Origin: a virus
DNA length: 31,908 nt
Virus record (IMG/VR): IMGVR_UViG_3300048023_000208
Coordinates: 1 to 31,908 of that record
Strand: one strand, 5' to 3'
Shown here piece by piece: positions 20,912-28,121 of this stretch; the stretch's first letter is position 1; every line of letters starts with the position of its first letter. Position numbers and translations under genes: made by a program. The notes beneath the pieces were generated by a model. That model worked only from the letters and a program-made list of their open reading frames with translations, ran no database searches and was not told where the DNA came from.

Positions 20912-21481
20912 TTATTTACTTGTTAATTTAATCATTGCTGCGTCAGATATTGTGTACTTGATCTGAACTTTATCTATACTGCCTCCGTTATCCATATAGG
21001 CTTTAACCTTATCGTATTCAGCAGTTCCTGGCTTTAGGATTGGCTTTGCTTTTTTAGCAGGCGCACCTTTGCCGTGTGTATTAGTCGCATCAGCGTCCTT
21101 GGTGTCATCAATTAAGAATAAACCATTGAGCGCATACTTGCGAGCGTATGAAGAGGACGAACCAAACGACTGGGCAATATCCATTCCCTTTCTGTTTGGG
21201 TCAACTCCTGCTTGTGCAGATACAGATACGGTGTCTTTACCGTCAGTCACAGAAGCAGTTGCATTTACATATGTAATGCCTGATTGTTCGCTAAAACCTC
21301 CTGAACTTAGTATCTCGTCTGTAATCGTCAGGGCAAGTCCTTGCTCCGACAGAAGCGGTTTGACAGCCTCTAGGATGTCTTCACAGCTTCGGTAGTTATA
21401 CTTACCAAAGTTATTCCTTTGGTTCTTTGGTGCTTTCAGTCTCCCCTGAATAGCAACCAACTTATTTACTAGCGTAGTCAT
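20912..21481 (-). CDS. erf: Erf-family single-strand annealing protein
   Basis: A 189-residue recombinase of the ERF superfamily, which anneals complementary single strands during recombination or genome circularisation. Diagnostic segments are KYNYRSCEDILEAVKPLLSE near 27-46 and DIAQSFGSSSSYARKYALNG followed by LFLIDDTKDAD near 101-131. A Lys/Pro/Gly-rich linker and a small C-terminal domain follow. Its ATG at 21479-21481 is only four bases after a perfect TTTG-19-TATATTTG promoter, so the mRNA should be leaderless. The likely exonuclease partner is the RecE-like nuclease at 16276-17019. Confidence 0.8.
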   Translation of the reverse strand: MTTLVNKLVAIQGRLKAPKNQRNNFGKYNYRSCEDILEAVKPLLSEQGLALTITDEILSSGGFSEQSGITYVNATASVTDGKDTVSVSAQAGVDPNRKGMDIAQSFGSSSSYARKYALNGLFLIDDTKDADATNTHGKGAPAKKAKPILKPGTAEYDKVKAYMDNGGSIDKVQIKYTISDAAMIKLTSK

Positions 21482-21485
21482 AGTG

Positions 21486-21516
21486 CAAATATATAAAAAA
21501 TTATTCTTTTACCAAA
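21486..21516 (-). promoter_or_regulatory. Consensus promoter directly at the erf start codon
   Basis: Minus strand TTTG (21513-21516), 19 bases, TATATTTG (21486-21493), then CACT and the ATG. This is the best match to the Bacteroidetes consensus in the window. It lies in the end of the upstream gene. Confidence 0.75.
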
Positions 21517-21749
21517 AACTCATTAGGGTCACTCATAAAAGACAATACATCTATCATATTATCCTTTTCGCAGCACTCCTGTTTGAGGCTATTTATGAAT
21601 GTTAGATTATCTCTGTTTTCAATATGCAAGCCTGCCACGTAAATGGCTATCTCATTCAATGCTCTCACGACCTGGTGGTCGTGGTCTTTTAGGGTTTGGC
21701 TAAGTAAGTCAAAATTATTATAGAAGTTTATTTCTTGTATTGCAGTCAT
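21501..21749 (-). CDS. Unknown small protein (82 aa)
   Basis: Starts MTAIQEINFYNNFDLLSQTL. Helical, acidic, with two adjacent cysteines (QECCEKDNMID), ending DPNEFLVKE. No family is recognised. It is the first gene after the AT-rich region and has a probable promoter (21768-21797). The leader AACAAAAGAT immediately before the ATG is shared with genes at 13545 and 13305. Its last 16 bases contain the -33 element of the erf promoter. Position next to an origin-like region and the annealing protein suggests an early replication role, but this is inference. Confidence 0.55.
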   Translation of the reverse strand: MTAIQEINFYNNFDLLSQTLKDHDHQVVRALNEIAIYVAGLHIENRDNLTFINSLKQECCEKDNMIDVLSFMSDPNEFLVKE

Positions 21750-21767
21750 ATCTTTTGTTTTATGGTG

Positions 21768-21797
21768 CTAATATATAAAAAGTTTTTCAATCACAAA
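21768..21797 (-). promoter_or_regulatory. Probable promoter of the 21749 gene
   Basis: Minus strand TTTG (21794-21797), 18 bases, then TATATTAG (21768-21775), one mismatch from TAnnTTTG. The leader would be about 12-15 bases. Confidence 0.5.
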
Positions 21798-21798
21798 G

Positions 21799-21908
21799 TA
21801 TATATAATATTATTACATACAATTTATTTGTATGTAATAGTATATATAATATATAATATTATAATAACATATATAATATAATATAAATATAATATATAAT
21901 ATAATATA
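21799..21908. other. Extremely AT-rich tract with a 12-bp inverted repeat (origin candidate)
   Basis: A perfect 12-bp inverted repeat, TATTACATACAA / TTGTATGTAATA (21811-21822 and 21828-21839, spacer TTTAT), is followed by about 70 bases that are almost purely A and T with repeated ATATAAT units. Such easily melted DNA beside replication genes is typical of origins. It could instead be only a promoter-terminator spacer. Confidence 0.45.
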
Positions 21909-21938
21909 GGGCATAGCCCCTTTAAAAGGGCTATACCC
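21909..21938 (-). terminator. Strong terminator after the M15-like gene
   Basis: Minus strand GGGTATAGCCC (21928-21938) pairs with GGGCTATGCCC (21909-21919): 11 base pairs with one G-T pair and an 8-base loop. An AT-rich stretch follows, though not a pure T run. It is placed immediately after the stop of the M15-like gene. Confidence 0.7.
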
Positions 21939-21940
21939 AA

Positions 21941-22342
21941 CTATTTTATAGTTCTTTCGTGTATTATATCGAATGGGAATATAGAGTCAGCCTTCATATC
22001 GTCATTGTCGACATACAGGTAGTTATTATTTATTCCTATCCGTGTAAAACCAGCTTCTAGAAGGGCTGTTATAATCCGATATCTCTTGTATGTGTGCTTA
22101 CATTGAATTACTGCTGCTCTACCAATTAAGTGTGAAGAATGCTCAAGCTCATTAATCATACCTCTACAACCGTAACAGACGAATCCCTTCAGTATCTTAA
22201 ACTTCAGCTCGGCTAAATCCCTCGCTTCGTCAAGCATCTGTAAGAAATGCCTATCCATATTTTTAAAGCCTGTAGAGTGCTTATCGCACCACTGACAGTC
22301 AAATTCTTCGTACTCGAAGTGTTTAAGCTCGTGTATACCCAC
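21941..22342 (-). CDS. Catalytically degenerate M15-family protein
   Basis: A 133-residue relative of the M15 peptidase at 22883-23236. Fold landmarks align: YEEFDC near the start, HSSHLIGRAAVIQC (equivalent to SSHLKGLAVDIAC), and LLEAGFTRIGINNNYLYVDN. Of the usual zinc ligands only H71 remains; the Asp is V78 and the second His is Y110, so peptidase activity is not expected. Two CxxC pairs (C16/C19, C56/C59) may hold a structural zinc. The only credible start is a GTG at 22340-22342, inside a copy of the 14-bp repeat. It may be a cell-wall-binding, lysis-regulating or host-interaction protein (inference). Confidence 0.65.
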   Translation of the reverse strand: MGIHELKHFEYEEFDCQWCDKHSTGFKNMDRHFLQMLDEARDLAELKFKILKGFVCYGCRGMINELEHSSHLIGRAAVIQCKHTYKRYRIITALLEAGFTRIGINNNYLYVDNDDMKADSIFPFDIIHERTIK

Positions 22343-22373
22343 TGCGTTTAAGAATTAGCCTATTGCGTTTAAG
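22337..22373 (-). repeat. Two TTAAACGCARTRGG motifs overlapping a start codon
   Basis: Plus-strand cores start at 22341 (ACTGCG form) and 22362 (ATTGCG form), 21 bases apart in the usual orientation. The GTG start of the degenerate M15 gene lies in the first copy, and the TAA of the small basic gene is 3 bases from the second. Confidence 0.8.
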
Positions 22374-22375
22374 AA

Positions 22376-22501
22376 TTAACGCCCTTGTCCTCTGTAAGCT
22401 TTCTTGTGTCCTCTTTTGCCTGGTGAAGCATTTTTAGAATGTACACCTGGTCTTTTTGTCTTTGTTTTTACTCTATAGGTGCTATCTATCTTCTTTGCCA
22501 C
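22376..22501 (-). CDS. Small very basic protein (41 aa)
   Basis: A 41-codon gene from GTG 22499-22501, overlapping the holin stop region by 20 bases, to TAA 22376-22378. The peptide starts MAKKIDSTYRVKTKTKRPGV and continues HSKNASPGKRGHKKAYRGQG, rich in Lys, Arg and Gly. This pattern recurs as a short gene next to lysis genes in Bacteroidetes phages; function unknown. Its charge suggests binding to nucleic acid or the cell envelope. The next element downstream is the repeat pair at 22337-22373. Confidence 0.6.
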   Translation of the reverse strand: MAKKIDSTYRVKTKTKRPGVHSKNASPGKRGHKKAYRGQGR

Positions 22502-22883
22502 TTCTCTTGCTCTTTTCCCAAGTTCTACCTACAAAGTAAGCACCGTATACTGTAATTAATAAACTTTGGAATATCGGAATGTATTCCTTTTGTACCTCAA
22601 AACCTCCGATGTTGCCATCCGTAAAAGCAAACAGAGTAAACATCACTGTAAGGAATACTAATACCAAAGGACGAATGTTCTTTGACAAGAACGAGTCCGA
22701 CTGCATATCTAGCTTCCAACGCTCTGTAACTTGGTCCTGCGCTTCCTTATCAGCCTGTTCTAACAGCTCCTGAAGCTTTTGCTTGGCTTCTAAGCGTTCT
22801 TCATCACTTGTATGGAGGTTATCTATTACTTTGCCAATATCCTTCAGCAAACCGCCTGTAATCGCTTGTATTATCTTTTTCAT
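22482..22883 (-). CDS. Holin of the 3-TM / GTA type
   Basis: A 133-residue membrane protein that should open the inner membrane at lysis. I choose the ATG at 22881-22883, which forms TAATG with the M15 peptidase stop; a GTG four codons upstream is also open. The N-terminal half is a charged amphipathic and coiled-coil region (EERLEAKQKLQELLEQADKE). Membrane segments lie at about 71-88 (RPLVLVFLTVMFTLFAF, after the SKNIRP motif typical of this family) and 101-120 (IPIFQSLLITVYGAYFVG), with a basic C-terminus (EKSKRSGKEDR). It directly follows the endolysin gene. Confidence 0.75.
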   Translation of the reverse strand: MKKIIQAITGGLLKDIGKVIDNLHTSDEERLEAKQKLQELLEQADKEAQDQVTERWKLDMQSDSFLSKNIRPLVLVFLTVMFTLFAFTDGNIGGFEVQKEYIPIFQSLLITVYGAYFVGRTWEKSKRSGKEDR

Positions 22884-23236
22884 TAGTAAGTCCACATTAC
22901 ACCATTAGACTTGTCAAAGTCAATATCAGCGTGTATAAAAGTTTTTGCTACTCCTATCCTACTGAACCCTACGTCTAAAAGGCAATTAATTAAATCAAAT
23001 CTATCTATACTGTTATCACAAGCTATATCTACTGCAAGTCCTTTAAGGTGGCTACTATTTTCTGTACCACCAACAGCTTCATTGTGTGCAGGTGTTCTGA
23101 AACCGCTATTTATGTGTATAGGTTTGTCAAATTTATCACGTACATCATCTAACATATCAAGTAATTCTTTGTCCATTAGTTGACCGCTACCTTGTACGTC
23201 AGGGCTATCAAACTCGCTGTAATTAAAGTACCTCAC
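22883..23236 (-). CDS. M15-family peptidoglycan peptidase (endolysin)
   Basis: A 117-residue zinc peptidase expected to cut peptide cross-links in the host wall. The protein starts (GTG 23234-23236) MRYFNYSEFDSPDVQGSG; this start gives a GTGA overlap with the preceding membrane-protein gene. A longer frame from a GTG at 23260 is possible. Zinc ligands expected from the family are H63 and D70 in SSHLKGLAVD and H102 in FIHADID, all present. There is no signal peptide, so export would rely on the holin encoded next (TAATG coupling). Confidence 0.8.
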   Translation of the reverse strand: MRYFNYSEFDSPDVQGSGQLMDKELLDMLDDVRDKFDKPIHINSGFRTPAHNEAVGGTENSSHLKGLAVDIACDNSIDRFDLINCLLDVGFSRIGVAKTFIHADIDFDKSNGVMWTY

Positions 23237-23388
23237 TTTTTCTTTTTCATTTCCCACCACTTCTGAATAGTATATCCTATCGACACCACAAGCAGTAAGA
23301 TTTTAAGACTATCTTCCAAAATATTAAAAGTGCTTATGGTCATTGCCGATATGTTAAGCAAATATACTCTCAAAGTAGTTAAGTCCAT
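23233..23388 (-). CDS. Small membrane protein of the lysis cassette (51 aa)
   Basis: A 51-codon gene, ATG 23386-23388, stop TGA 23233-23235 overlapping the endolysin's GTG. The peptide (TLRVYLLNISAMTISTFNIL, then LKILLLVVSIGYTIQKWW) has one clear membrane segment at about 28-41 and a basic end EMKKKK. It lies immediately before the endolysin and resembles short membrane proteins in lysis cassettes of related phages, so a holin, antiholin or spanin-like accessory role is possible. No signal or lipobox is seen. Confidence 0.6.
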   Translation of the reverse strand: MDLTTLRVYLLNISAMTISTFNILEDSLKILLLVVSIGYTIQKWWEMKKKK

Positions 23389-23390
23389 AA

Positions 23391-23792
23391 TTAGTTACTA
23401 TAAGACCACCCTGCAAAAGTGTGGACACCGTTACCTTCTTCTATCTCTATCTCTTTAGAAACCCATCCGTATGGATAATCAATTTCCGTTACAGCAGGAG
23501 TTACTACGTTACCATCTTCGTCAAGTACAGCAGCTTCTGTTTCTTCTGTAATCTCTGATGCTCTCCATAGAACGTCAACAGAATACATATCACTACTAAC
23601 TCCTTCCGTTAGTAATTCGCCATCTTCATCGTATGTAGGTTCTGTAATCCACAAATAGCCTAACTTAACAACCGTATGGCTGTGTGATGGGTGTTCGTTC
23701 CCTTCCTCGTCTTCTTGGTGTGGTAGAGCAGCTATTCTTGTTTCTGCTAACTCTTGAGTTTCAAATTCATATTTGCGGAACAAATATTTCAT
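23391..23792 (-). CDS. Unknown acidic protein near fibre genes (133 aa)
   Basis: Starts MKYLFRKYEFETQELAETRI. The protein is acidic (HQEDEEGNEHPSHSHTVVKL) and strand-rich, with repeated Glu/Asp/Gly turns (DEDGELLTEGVS) and Trp residues near its end (GVHTFAGWSYSN). No enzymatic motif is visible. Similar proteins occur after tail-fibre genes in Bacteroidetes phages, so it may be a tail-fibre accessory or assembly protein. It lies just after the homing endonuclease gene and two bases before the small membrane-protein gene. Confidence 0.5.
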   Translation of the reverse strand: MKYLFRKYEFETQELAETRIAALPHQEDEEGNEHPSHSHTVVKLGYLWITEPTYDEDGELLTEGVSSDMYSVDVLWRASEITEETEAAVLDEDGNVVTPAVTEIDYPYGWVSKEIEIEEGNGVHTFAGWSYSN

Positions 23793-23803
23793 AATTATTA
23801 TGT

Positions 23804-24343
23804 TTAATTGTTATTAATGTATTTAAATTTATATCCTTTTGCAAGTTCATCTATTCCAAGACAAACTCTATATACTCCTTTTATACCTGTTTTTTTAACG
23901 GCTTCTGATGCGCTATTATATTCAGCTACAAATTTATCATCGCAGGTAAACTGATGTACTTTTTTACTATTTCCCTCTCCTATTCCTTTTTTGTGATTTT
24001 CTGATAACCGTTTGCCTTTCGACCAAGACGAACCACCACTATTGGCTAAACCTATTTTACGCTTTGTTTCTGCTTTATGTGTAAATCCTGAAGTTCCATC
24101 TCCACCAACAGTTAAGTTTGTAAGGTTTTCTAATCCAATAGCTTCTATTAGTTCCATTTCTAAATTAAACGCTTCTTGCTCTGTCATATTATCCTTAAAG
24201 ATAGTAACGTTATAACCATACTTATCTACTACTCTTTGCCAATAGGCATTTCTATTGTTTTTTTTAGTCGCTCTATATCCTTTGCCTTTGCCGACATAGA
24301 ATATCTGACCATTTGGTTTTTTATGTAGATAAACGTAAAACAT
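23804..24343 (-). CDS. GIY-YIG homing endonuclease with NUMOD DNA-binding modules
   Basis: A 179-residue free-standing homing endonuclease. The GIY-YIG core is at the start (MFYVYLHKKPNGQIFYVGKG) with R24 and the acidic helix TEQEAFNLEMELIEAIG, whose E62 is the likely metal ligand. Residues 80-105 (GFTHKAETKRKIGLANSGG) match a NUMOD3-like motif and 130-165 (FVAEYNSASEAVKKTGIKG) a NUMOD1-like motif, both recognising DNA. It sits between the last fibre gene and an unknown gene without overlaps, unlike neighbouring genes, consistent with insertion as a mobile gene. Confidence 0.8.
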   Translation of the reverse strand: MFYVYLHKKPNGQIFYVGKGKGYRATKKNNRNAYWQRVVDKYGYNVTIFKDNMTEQEAFNLEMELIEAIGLENLTNLTVGGDGTSGFTHKAETKRKIGLANSGGSSWSKGKRLSENHKKGIGEGNSKKVHQFTCDDKFVAEYNSASEAVKKTGIKGVYRVCLGIDELAKGYKFKYINNN

Positions 24344-24377
24344 ACTACTTCTTAAATATATATTTCATTTTATTAAA

Positions 24378-25631
24378 TTAACTTGTTAATGCTGTTAGTT
24401 CTGCTGGTGTTAATGCGGTGTTGTAAATTTTATAATCCTTTATCTTTCCGTGAAAAATGTTACTTACTAATGCGTGATTACCAAAGCTAATTTTACTTAA
24501 ATCATCTCCTATGACATTACTAATTGTATCAACATCTATTTGTGTTCCGTTTATATATAAATAACCATTTGACGCATTAAAAGAAGCTGCAACTTTATTA
24601 GTTTGAGTAGTATCTGTATTTGGTGCTGCAATACTAAAACCTGTTGAGCCGAGAGAGGAAATTGTAAACGTAGATATTTGATTACCAGTTAACTGTAATA
24701 CAAACCTATCTGTACCACTCCCATCGTTTATAGTAATTGACTTGGTTGCACTATCATTCGCAAGTGATTCTACTTCTAAATAAAAAGCCATTCCTTGTCT
24801 ATTAAACAAACTTGTAAGCATATTATCTTGCACTAAAGTTTCCCCACTCCTTGTTACAGCACTTCCTTGTGTTGGTATATACGAAGTAGCGTATTCTGCA
24901 TCGCCACCGCTTCCTGAATCTTCAACTTGCATACCGAAAACGTACATTGCACCATTACCTGTACCTGCGTATGTTGAACCTGAATCGGCATCCATTAAAT
25001 TAACACCAAATACACCTACTCCATCAGCATTAGCAGTTGCAGTTGCAGATACTCTATACCAACCGTTACCGTAATTTTCAATAGTACCATCAGAACCAGT
25101 TGCAGTACCGTTTGATAAATTAAAACGAACCCTTGTTGTTGTAAATTTCGATGTAAAAAGTAAATACATAAAATCTACGTCAGAATTTTCAACTTGTTTT
25201 ACAAAAGCAGAGAAAGCATATTGCGTTCCATTAACGACAGTTGGGCGAACATCCACCCTGTGTTGTCCGTTTGTTGTATTGTCTGTTACTTTATATGCAC
25301 CTGCAATTCCATCAGGTTTGTTAATAGAGCTGTCTAAAGAAACAGTAACGTTAGTTGCATTCCATTCAGTACCATCTTCGCTGTAATCTGCTATATTTCT
25401 TCTAAAAGGTTCAAGTAGCAAATGCCCTTTAGTGTTGTTTAGAAAGTCAATTCTTGGCTTGTCTGTGCCTACCGTTTCGATTAAACCTTGCTTGTTTACC
25501 CTTGTTGCGCTTGATGCTCTGTCAAAGTCAAAAGGTAAGGGTTTGTAGTTGTCGTTTTCGGAATTAAACGCAAGTAGTTTCTCTGTCTTTTGCGCCCAAC
25601 TTCCGTTTCCTAAATTAAATGTATTTGCCAT
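24378..25631 (-). CDS. Lectin-like fibre protein 3, shortened C-terminus
   Basis: A 417-residue paralogue of the two genes upstream. The shared N-terminal signature is DFDRASSATRVNKQGLIETV with PRIDF and HLLLEPFRRNI. The middle and C-terminal parts are beta-rich, with a concanavalin A-like/LamG pattern near 290-410 (NGYLYINGTQIDVDTI, ISFGNHALVSNIFHGKIKDY). It ends ALTPAELTALTS, lacking the roughly 15 residues present at the end of both paralogues (SF-EMA-type tail). It likely binds carbohydrate on the host surface (inference). A homing endonuclease gene starts 34 bases downstream. Confidence 0.65.
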   Translation of the reverse strand: MANTFNLGNGSWAQKTEKLLAFNSENDNYKPLPFDFDRASSATRVNKQGLIETVGTDKPRIDFLNNTKGHLLLEPFRRNIADYSEDGTEWNATNVTVSLDSSINKPDGIAGAYKVTDNTTNGQHRVDVRPTVVNGTQYAFSAFVKQVENSDVDFMYLLFTSKFTTTRVRFNLSNGTATGSDGTIENYGNGWYRVSATATANADGVGVFGVNLMDADSGSTYAGTGNGAMYVFGMQVEDSGSGGDAEYATSYIPTQGSAVTRSGETLVQDNMLTSLFNRQGMAFYLEVESLANDSATKSITINDGSGTDRFVLQLTGNQISTFTISSLGSTGFSIAAPNTDTTQTNKVAASFNASNGYLYINGTQIDVDTISNVIGDDLSKISFGNHALVSNIFHGKIKDYKIYNTALTPAELTALTS

Positions 25632-26953
25632 TATTCTATAATATATAATTGTTGTGTAGCCATTTCGTTAAAACTCTTATAACTCGTTAGTGTTTCTAAT
25701 TCGTCTTGCGTTAATGCTTCTTTGAAAAACATTGTTTGGTATACTTTAGCTTGAAACTTTAAACCGTTTCCTTGGTCAGCATACCTTATACTTTCCATTT
25801 GTGTAGTAAAATTAACTGTTCCACCTGTATCAATATCATCTGCAAGTAACCCATCTTTAAACAATACAAAGTTGTCAGTTTCGTAGCTTCCTGCAATTTT
25901 TAACCTTATGTTTTTTGGTGTAGGTGTGTTGCAAAAACCAACACCTGAACCTCCCGAAAACACTTGAAATTGTGCTTCACCACTTATAAAGTTTATGAAT
26001 ACTCTATTATCAAGTATTTCTTCTGCATCTGGGTCAGATATTGAAAACTGAAAATAATCAGAAGAAGTAGTATCGTATGGTATTTCTAAATCTATAAACA
26101 ACGTACCTTCGTTTTGACTGCCTATTATGTCTTCTGCACCACTTGCTATTTGAGCATTATCTACTGCTCGTGTTGTAATAGCACCTACTGTTGTGGTAGG
26201 TATAAAACTGCTTACATAATTGCCAATTTCTATTTGAAAACCCCATATAAGCGCACTTTCCCCGTTTACCCCTGTATTAATAGCATCTTTTGTACACAAG
26301 TGAAACTTAAAAATATTAAAAGTTGCTGTATTCAAAATAGTAGCACCTTTGGATATTCTGTACCACCCGTTACCATAGTATTCTATTTTAGCAGGTACGT
26401 CTGTTCCTGTTTCATCTTCTATTGAACCTGTATCTAAATCAAAAATTACATTTTGTGTAGTGTCAGAAAAATGCGATAATCCTACATAACGTGCAGTATC
26501 TTTTTTGACAAATACACTCCAAACATAAGTAGTTGTAGTTGAAGGTATCGATATTTGCGCCCATTCAATTCTTGGTTGATTGGTGCTTGTTGCTGTAAGT
26601 TTTTTTATTCCCGATATACCTCCGTCAGGTGCTATAACATTTGTAACGTCAGTTTTTGTTGCTTCAGGGTCGGCAAAATTACTCCACCCCTCTGTATCTG
26701 TTATTCTGTTAGTCCTTGTCGGCTCTAAAAGTAAATGTGGGTCAGGTTGTACTACTCCGTTTATAAAGTTATAGTTAAGTCTTGGTACGTTAGCAGGTAT
26801 GGTTTCTATAAGACCATCTTTGTTTACTCGTGTACCATTAGTAGCACCTGTATAGGCAAAGTCCCCTGTGCTTGTATTAGGCACAACAGAAAATAGTGTA
26901 TTTACTCCTACTCCACTTGGTATTTGCGCTAAAGATGCTTTGTCGTATATCAT
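25631..26953 (-). CDS. Lectin-like fibre protein 2 (440 aa)
   Basis: Middle member of three paralogous fibre genes. The N-terminal module contains TRVNKDGLIETIPANVPRLN and HLLLEPTRTNRITD, followed by a carbohydrate-binding-like beta domain and a C-terminal concanavalin A-like region (NFVLFKDGLLADDIDTGG). It ends ALTQDELETLTSYKSFNEMA plus a short Tyr/Ile tail shared with fibre 1. No catalytic residues typical of a depolymerase are apparent. Start and stop overlap both neighbouring fibre genes by one to four bases, so the three are co-translated. Confidence 0.65.
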   Translation of the reverse strand: MIYDKASLAQIPSGVGVNTLFSVVPNTSTGDFAYTGATNGTRVNKDGLIETIPANVPRLNYNFINGVVQPDPHLLLEPTRTNRITDTEGWSNFADPEATKTDVTNVIAPDGGISGIKKLTATSTNQPRIEWAQISIPSTTTTYVWSVFVKKDTARYVGLSHFSDTTQNVIFDLDTGSIEDETGTDVPAKIEYYGNGWYRISKGATILNTATFNIFKFHLCTKDAINTGVNGESALIWGFQIEIGNYVSSFIPTTTVGAITTRAVDNAQIASGAEDIIGSQNEGTLFIDLEIPYDTTSSDYFQFSISDPDAEEILDNRVFINFISGEAQFQVFSGGSGVGFCNTPTPKNIRLKIAGSYETDNFVLFKDGLLADDIDTGGTVNFTTQMESIRYADQGNGLKFQAKVYQTMFFKEALTQDELETLTSYKSFNEMATQQLYIIE

Positions 26954-28119
26954 TCTAAAGTGTATTCTAAATCAGTAGCCATTTGTGTAAAGCTGACCCA
27001 ACTTGTTAAACTTTCTAACTCTGCATCTGTTAATGCTTCTTTAAATACTGCAAGTTCTTTTGTTTTACCGTAAAAGTCGTCTGCAGTTGATGCGCTTTCA
27101 AAACGAAGTTGGTTTAACGTATTACTAAATGTAAAGGTTTGACCCATTGTAATAACTTCAGTTCCATTTACAAAAACAGAACTTTCGCCTGATTTGTATT
27201 TAAAAGCAACTTTGGTAAATTCAGTAATGTCTCTTACTGTAATATTCCTAAATATTTCAGCTACATCATTTGCCCTTACCTGAAAATTTAATTGGTTTGT
27301 ATTGTTTTTAAAACGAAGCGTAACTGCATTATCATTTGAGCTATCACTTATTGAAATAACTCTGTTCGTTAAGTCATCAGCAAGTGCAGCAATTTCGGCA
27401 TACAAAACCCCTTCACTATTATTAAACAAGTCAGCATTACCGCTATTGTTTGCTACATCAGCCGAGCGTGTTACGGTTGAACCCTCTGTTGGTATGTACG
27501 AAGTGCTATAAGATAAATTTTCAATTTGAGCATTTGTAACAGAACCGCTAACAGTACAGGTTAAAGTTCCGCTTGTTGGTGTAAAAGTTACGCTTACTCT
27601 CTCATTAACACCCGCACCAGTTAGTGTGCCTGTATGTGTGCCACTAAATGTAATTGTTCCTGTTCCGTAAAAAGAAACACTAAAACTTGTTGCAGTTGTA
27701 GTAACGTCTTGTGTAGATAAATTAGCTGAATTTAAAAATAAATTAGTACTCTGTGGCTCTAATAACCAACTTCCAAAACCACTTGTGTAATCTATTCTTG
27801 GAATACCACTTGCAACTTCTTCTATAAGTCCTTTCTCGTTTACTCTTGTAGCAATAGACGCTCTCGTAAAGTCAAAGTCGCCATCGCCATCAGTAGGTAC
27901 AGGAGAATTTATAGAACCATTATCGTAAGCAGTAGGAGTTAAGACAATACTTGCCTTGTTAGATATATCCCTTAATATCTCGTCTGTGCCATCAGAGTTT
28001 TCGTAATTATCAGAACGCTTATACAGTTCGTTTGTTGCATCAGCATCAAAATAAATGTTACCCCAACCTAAAGGTTTAGGGTTTCCCCACTCGCTTCTGT
28101 GATATATTTCGTTTGGCAT
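26950..28119 (-). CDS. Lectin-like fibre protein 1 (389 aa)
   Basis: First of the three fibre paralogues. The N-terminus (MPNEIYHRSEWGNPKPLGWG, then NIYFDADATNELYKRS) differs from the other two and may be the virion-attachment part. It is followed by the shared block FDFTRASIATRVNEKGLIEE and SWLLEPQSTNLF, then a concanavalin A-like C-terminus (VAFKYKSGESSVFVNGTEV) ending ALTDAELESLTSWVSFTQMA. The unique start suggests this protein anchors the fibre while all three carry receptor-binding domains (inference). Confidence 0.65.
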   Translation of the reverse strand: MPNEIYHRSEWGNPKPLGWGNIYFDADATNELYKRSDNYENSDGTDEILRDISNKASIVLTPTAYDNGSINSPVPTDGDGDFDFTRASIATRVNEKGLIEEVASGIPRIDYTSGFGSWLLEPQSTNLFLNSANLSTQDVTTTATSFSVSFYGTGTITFSGTHTGTLTGAGVNERVSVTFTPTSGTLTCTVSGSVTNAQIENLSYSTSYIPTEGSTVTRSADVANNSGNADLFNNSEGVLYAEIAALADDLTNRVISISDSSNDNAVTLRFKNNTNQLNFQVRANDVAEIFRNITVRDITEFTKVAFKYKSGESSVFVNGTEVITMGQTFTFSNTLNQLRFESASTADDFYGKTKELAVFKEALTDAELESLTSWVSFTQMATDLEYTLE

Positions 28120-28121
28120 CT

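Noticed and set aside
23359-23366. TATATTTG box on the minus strand inside the 51-residue membrane-protein gene
   Set aside because: No TTG or TTTG at a suitable distance upstream; it is coding sequence. The same applies to a box at 17851-17858.
25564-25574. Plus-strand TTAAACGCAAG, the 14-bp repeat core in opposite orientation
   Set aside because: It lies within a fibre gene where codons explain it (LLAFNSE), and it lacks the TRGG end. Similar partial matches at 29238 and 24165 are also in coding sequence.
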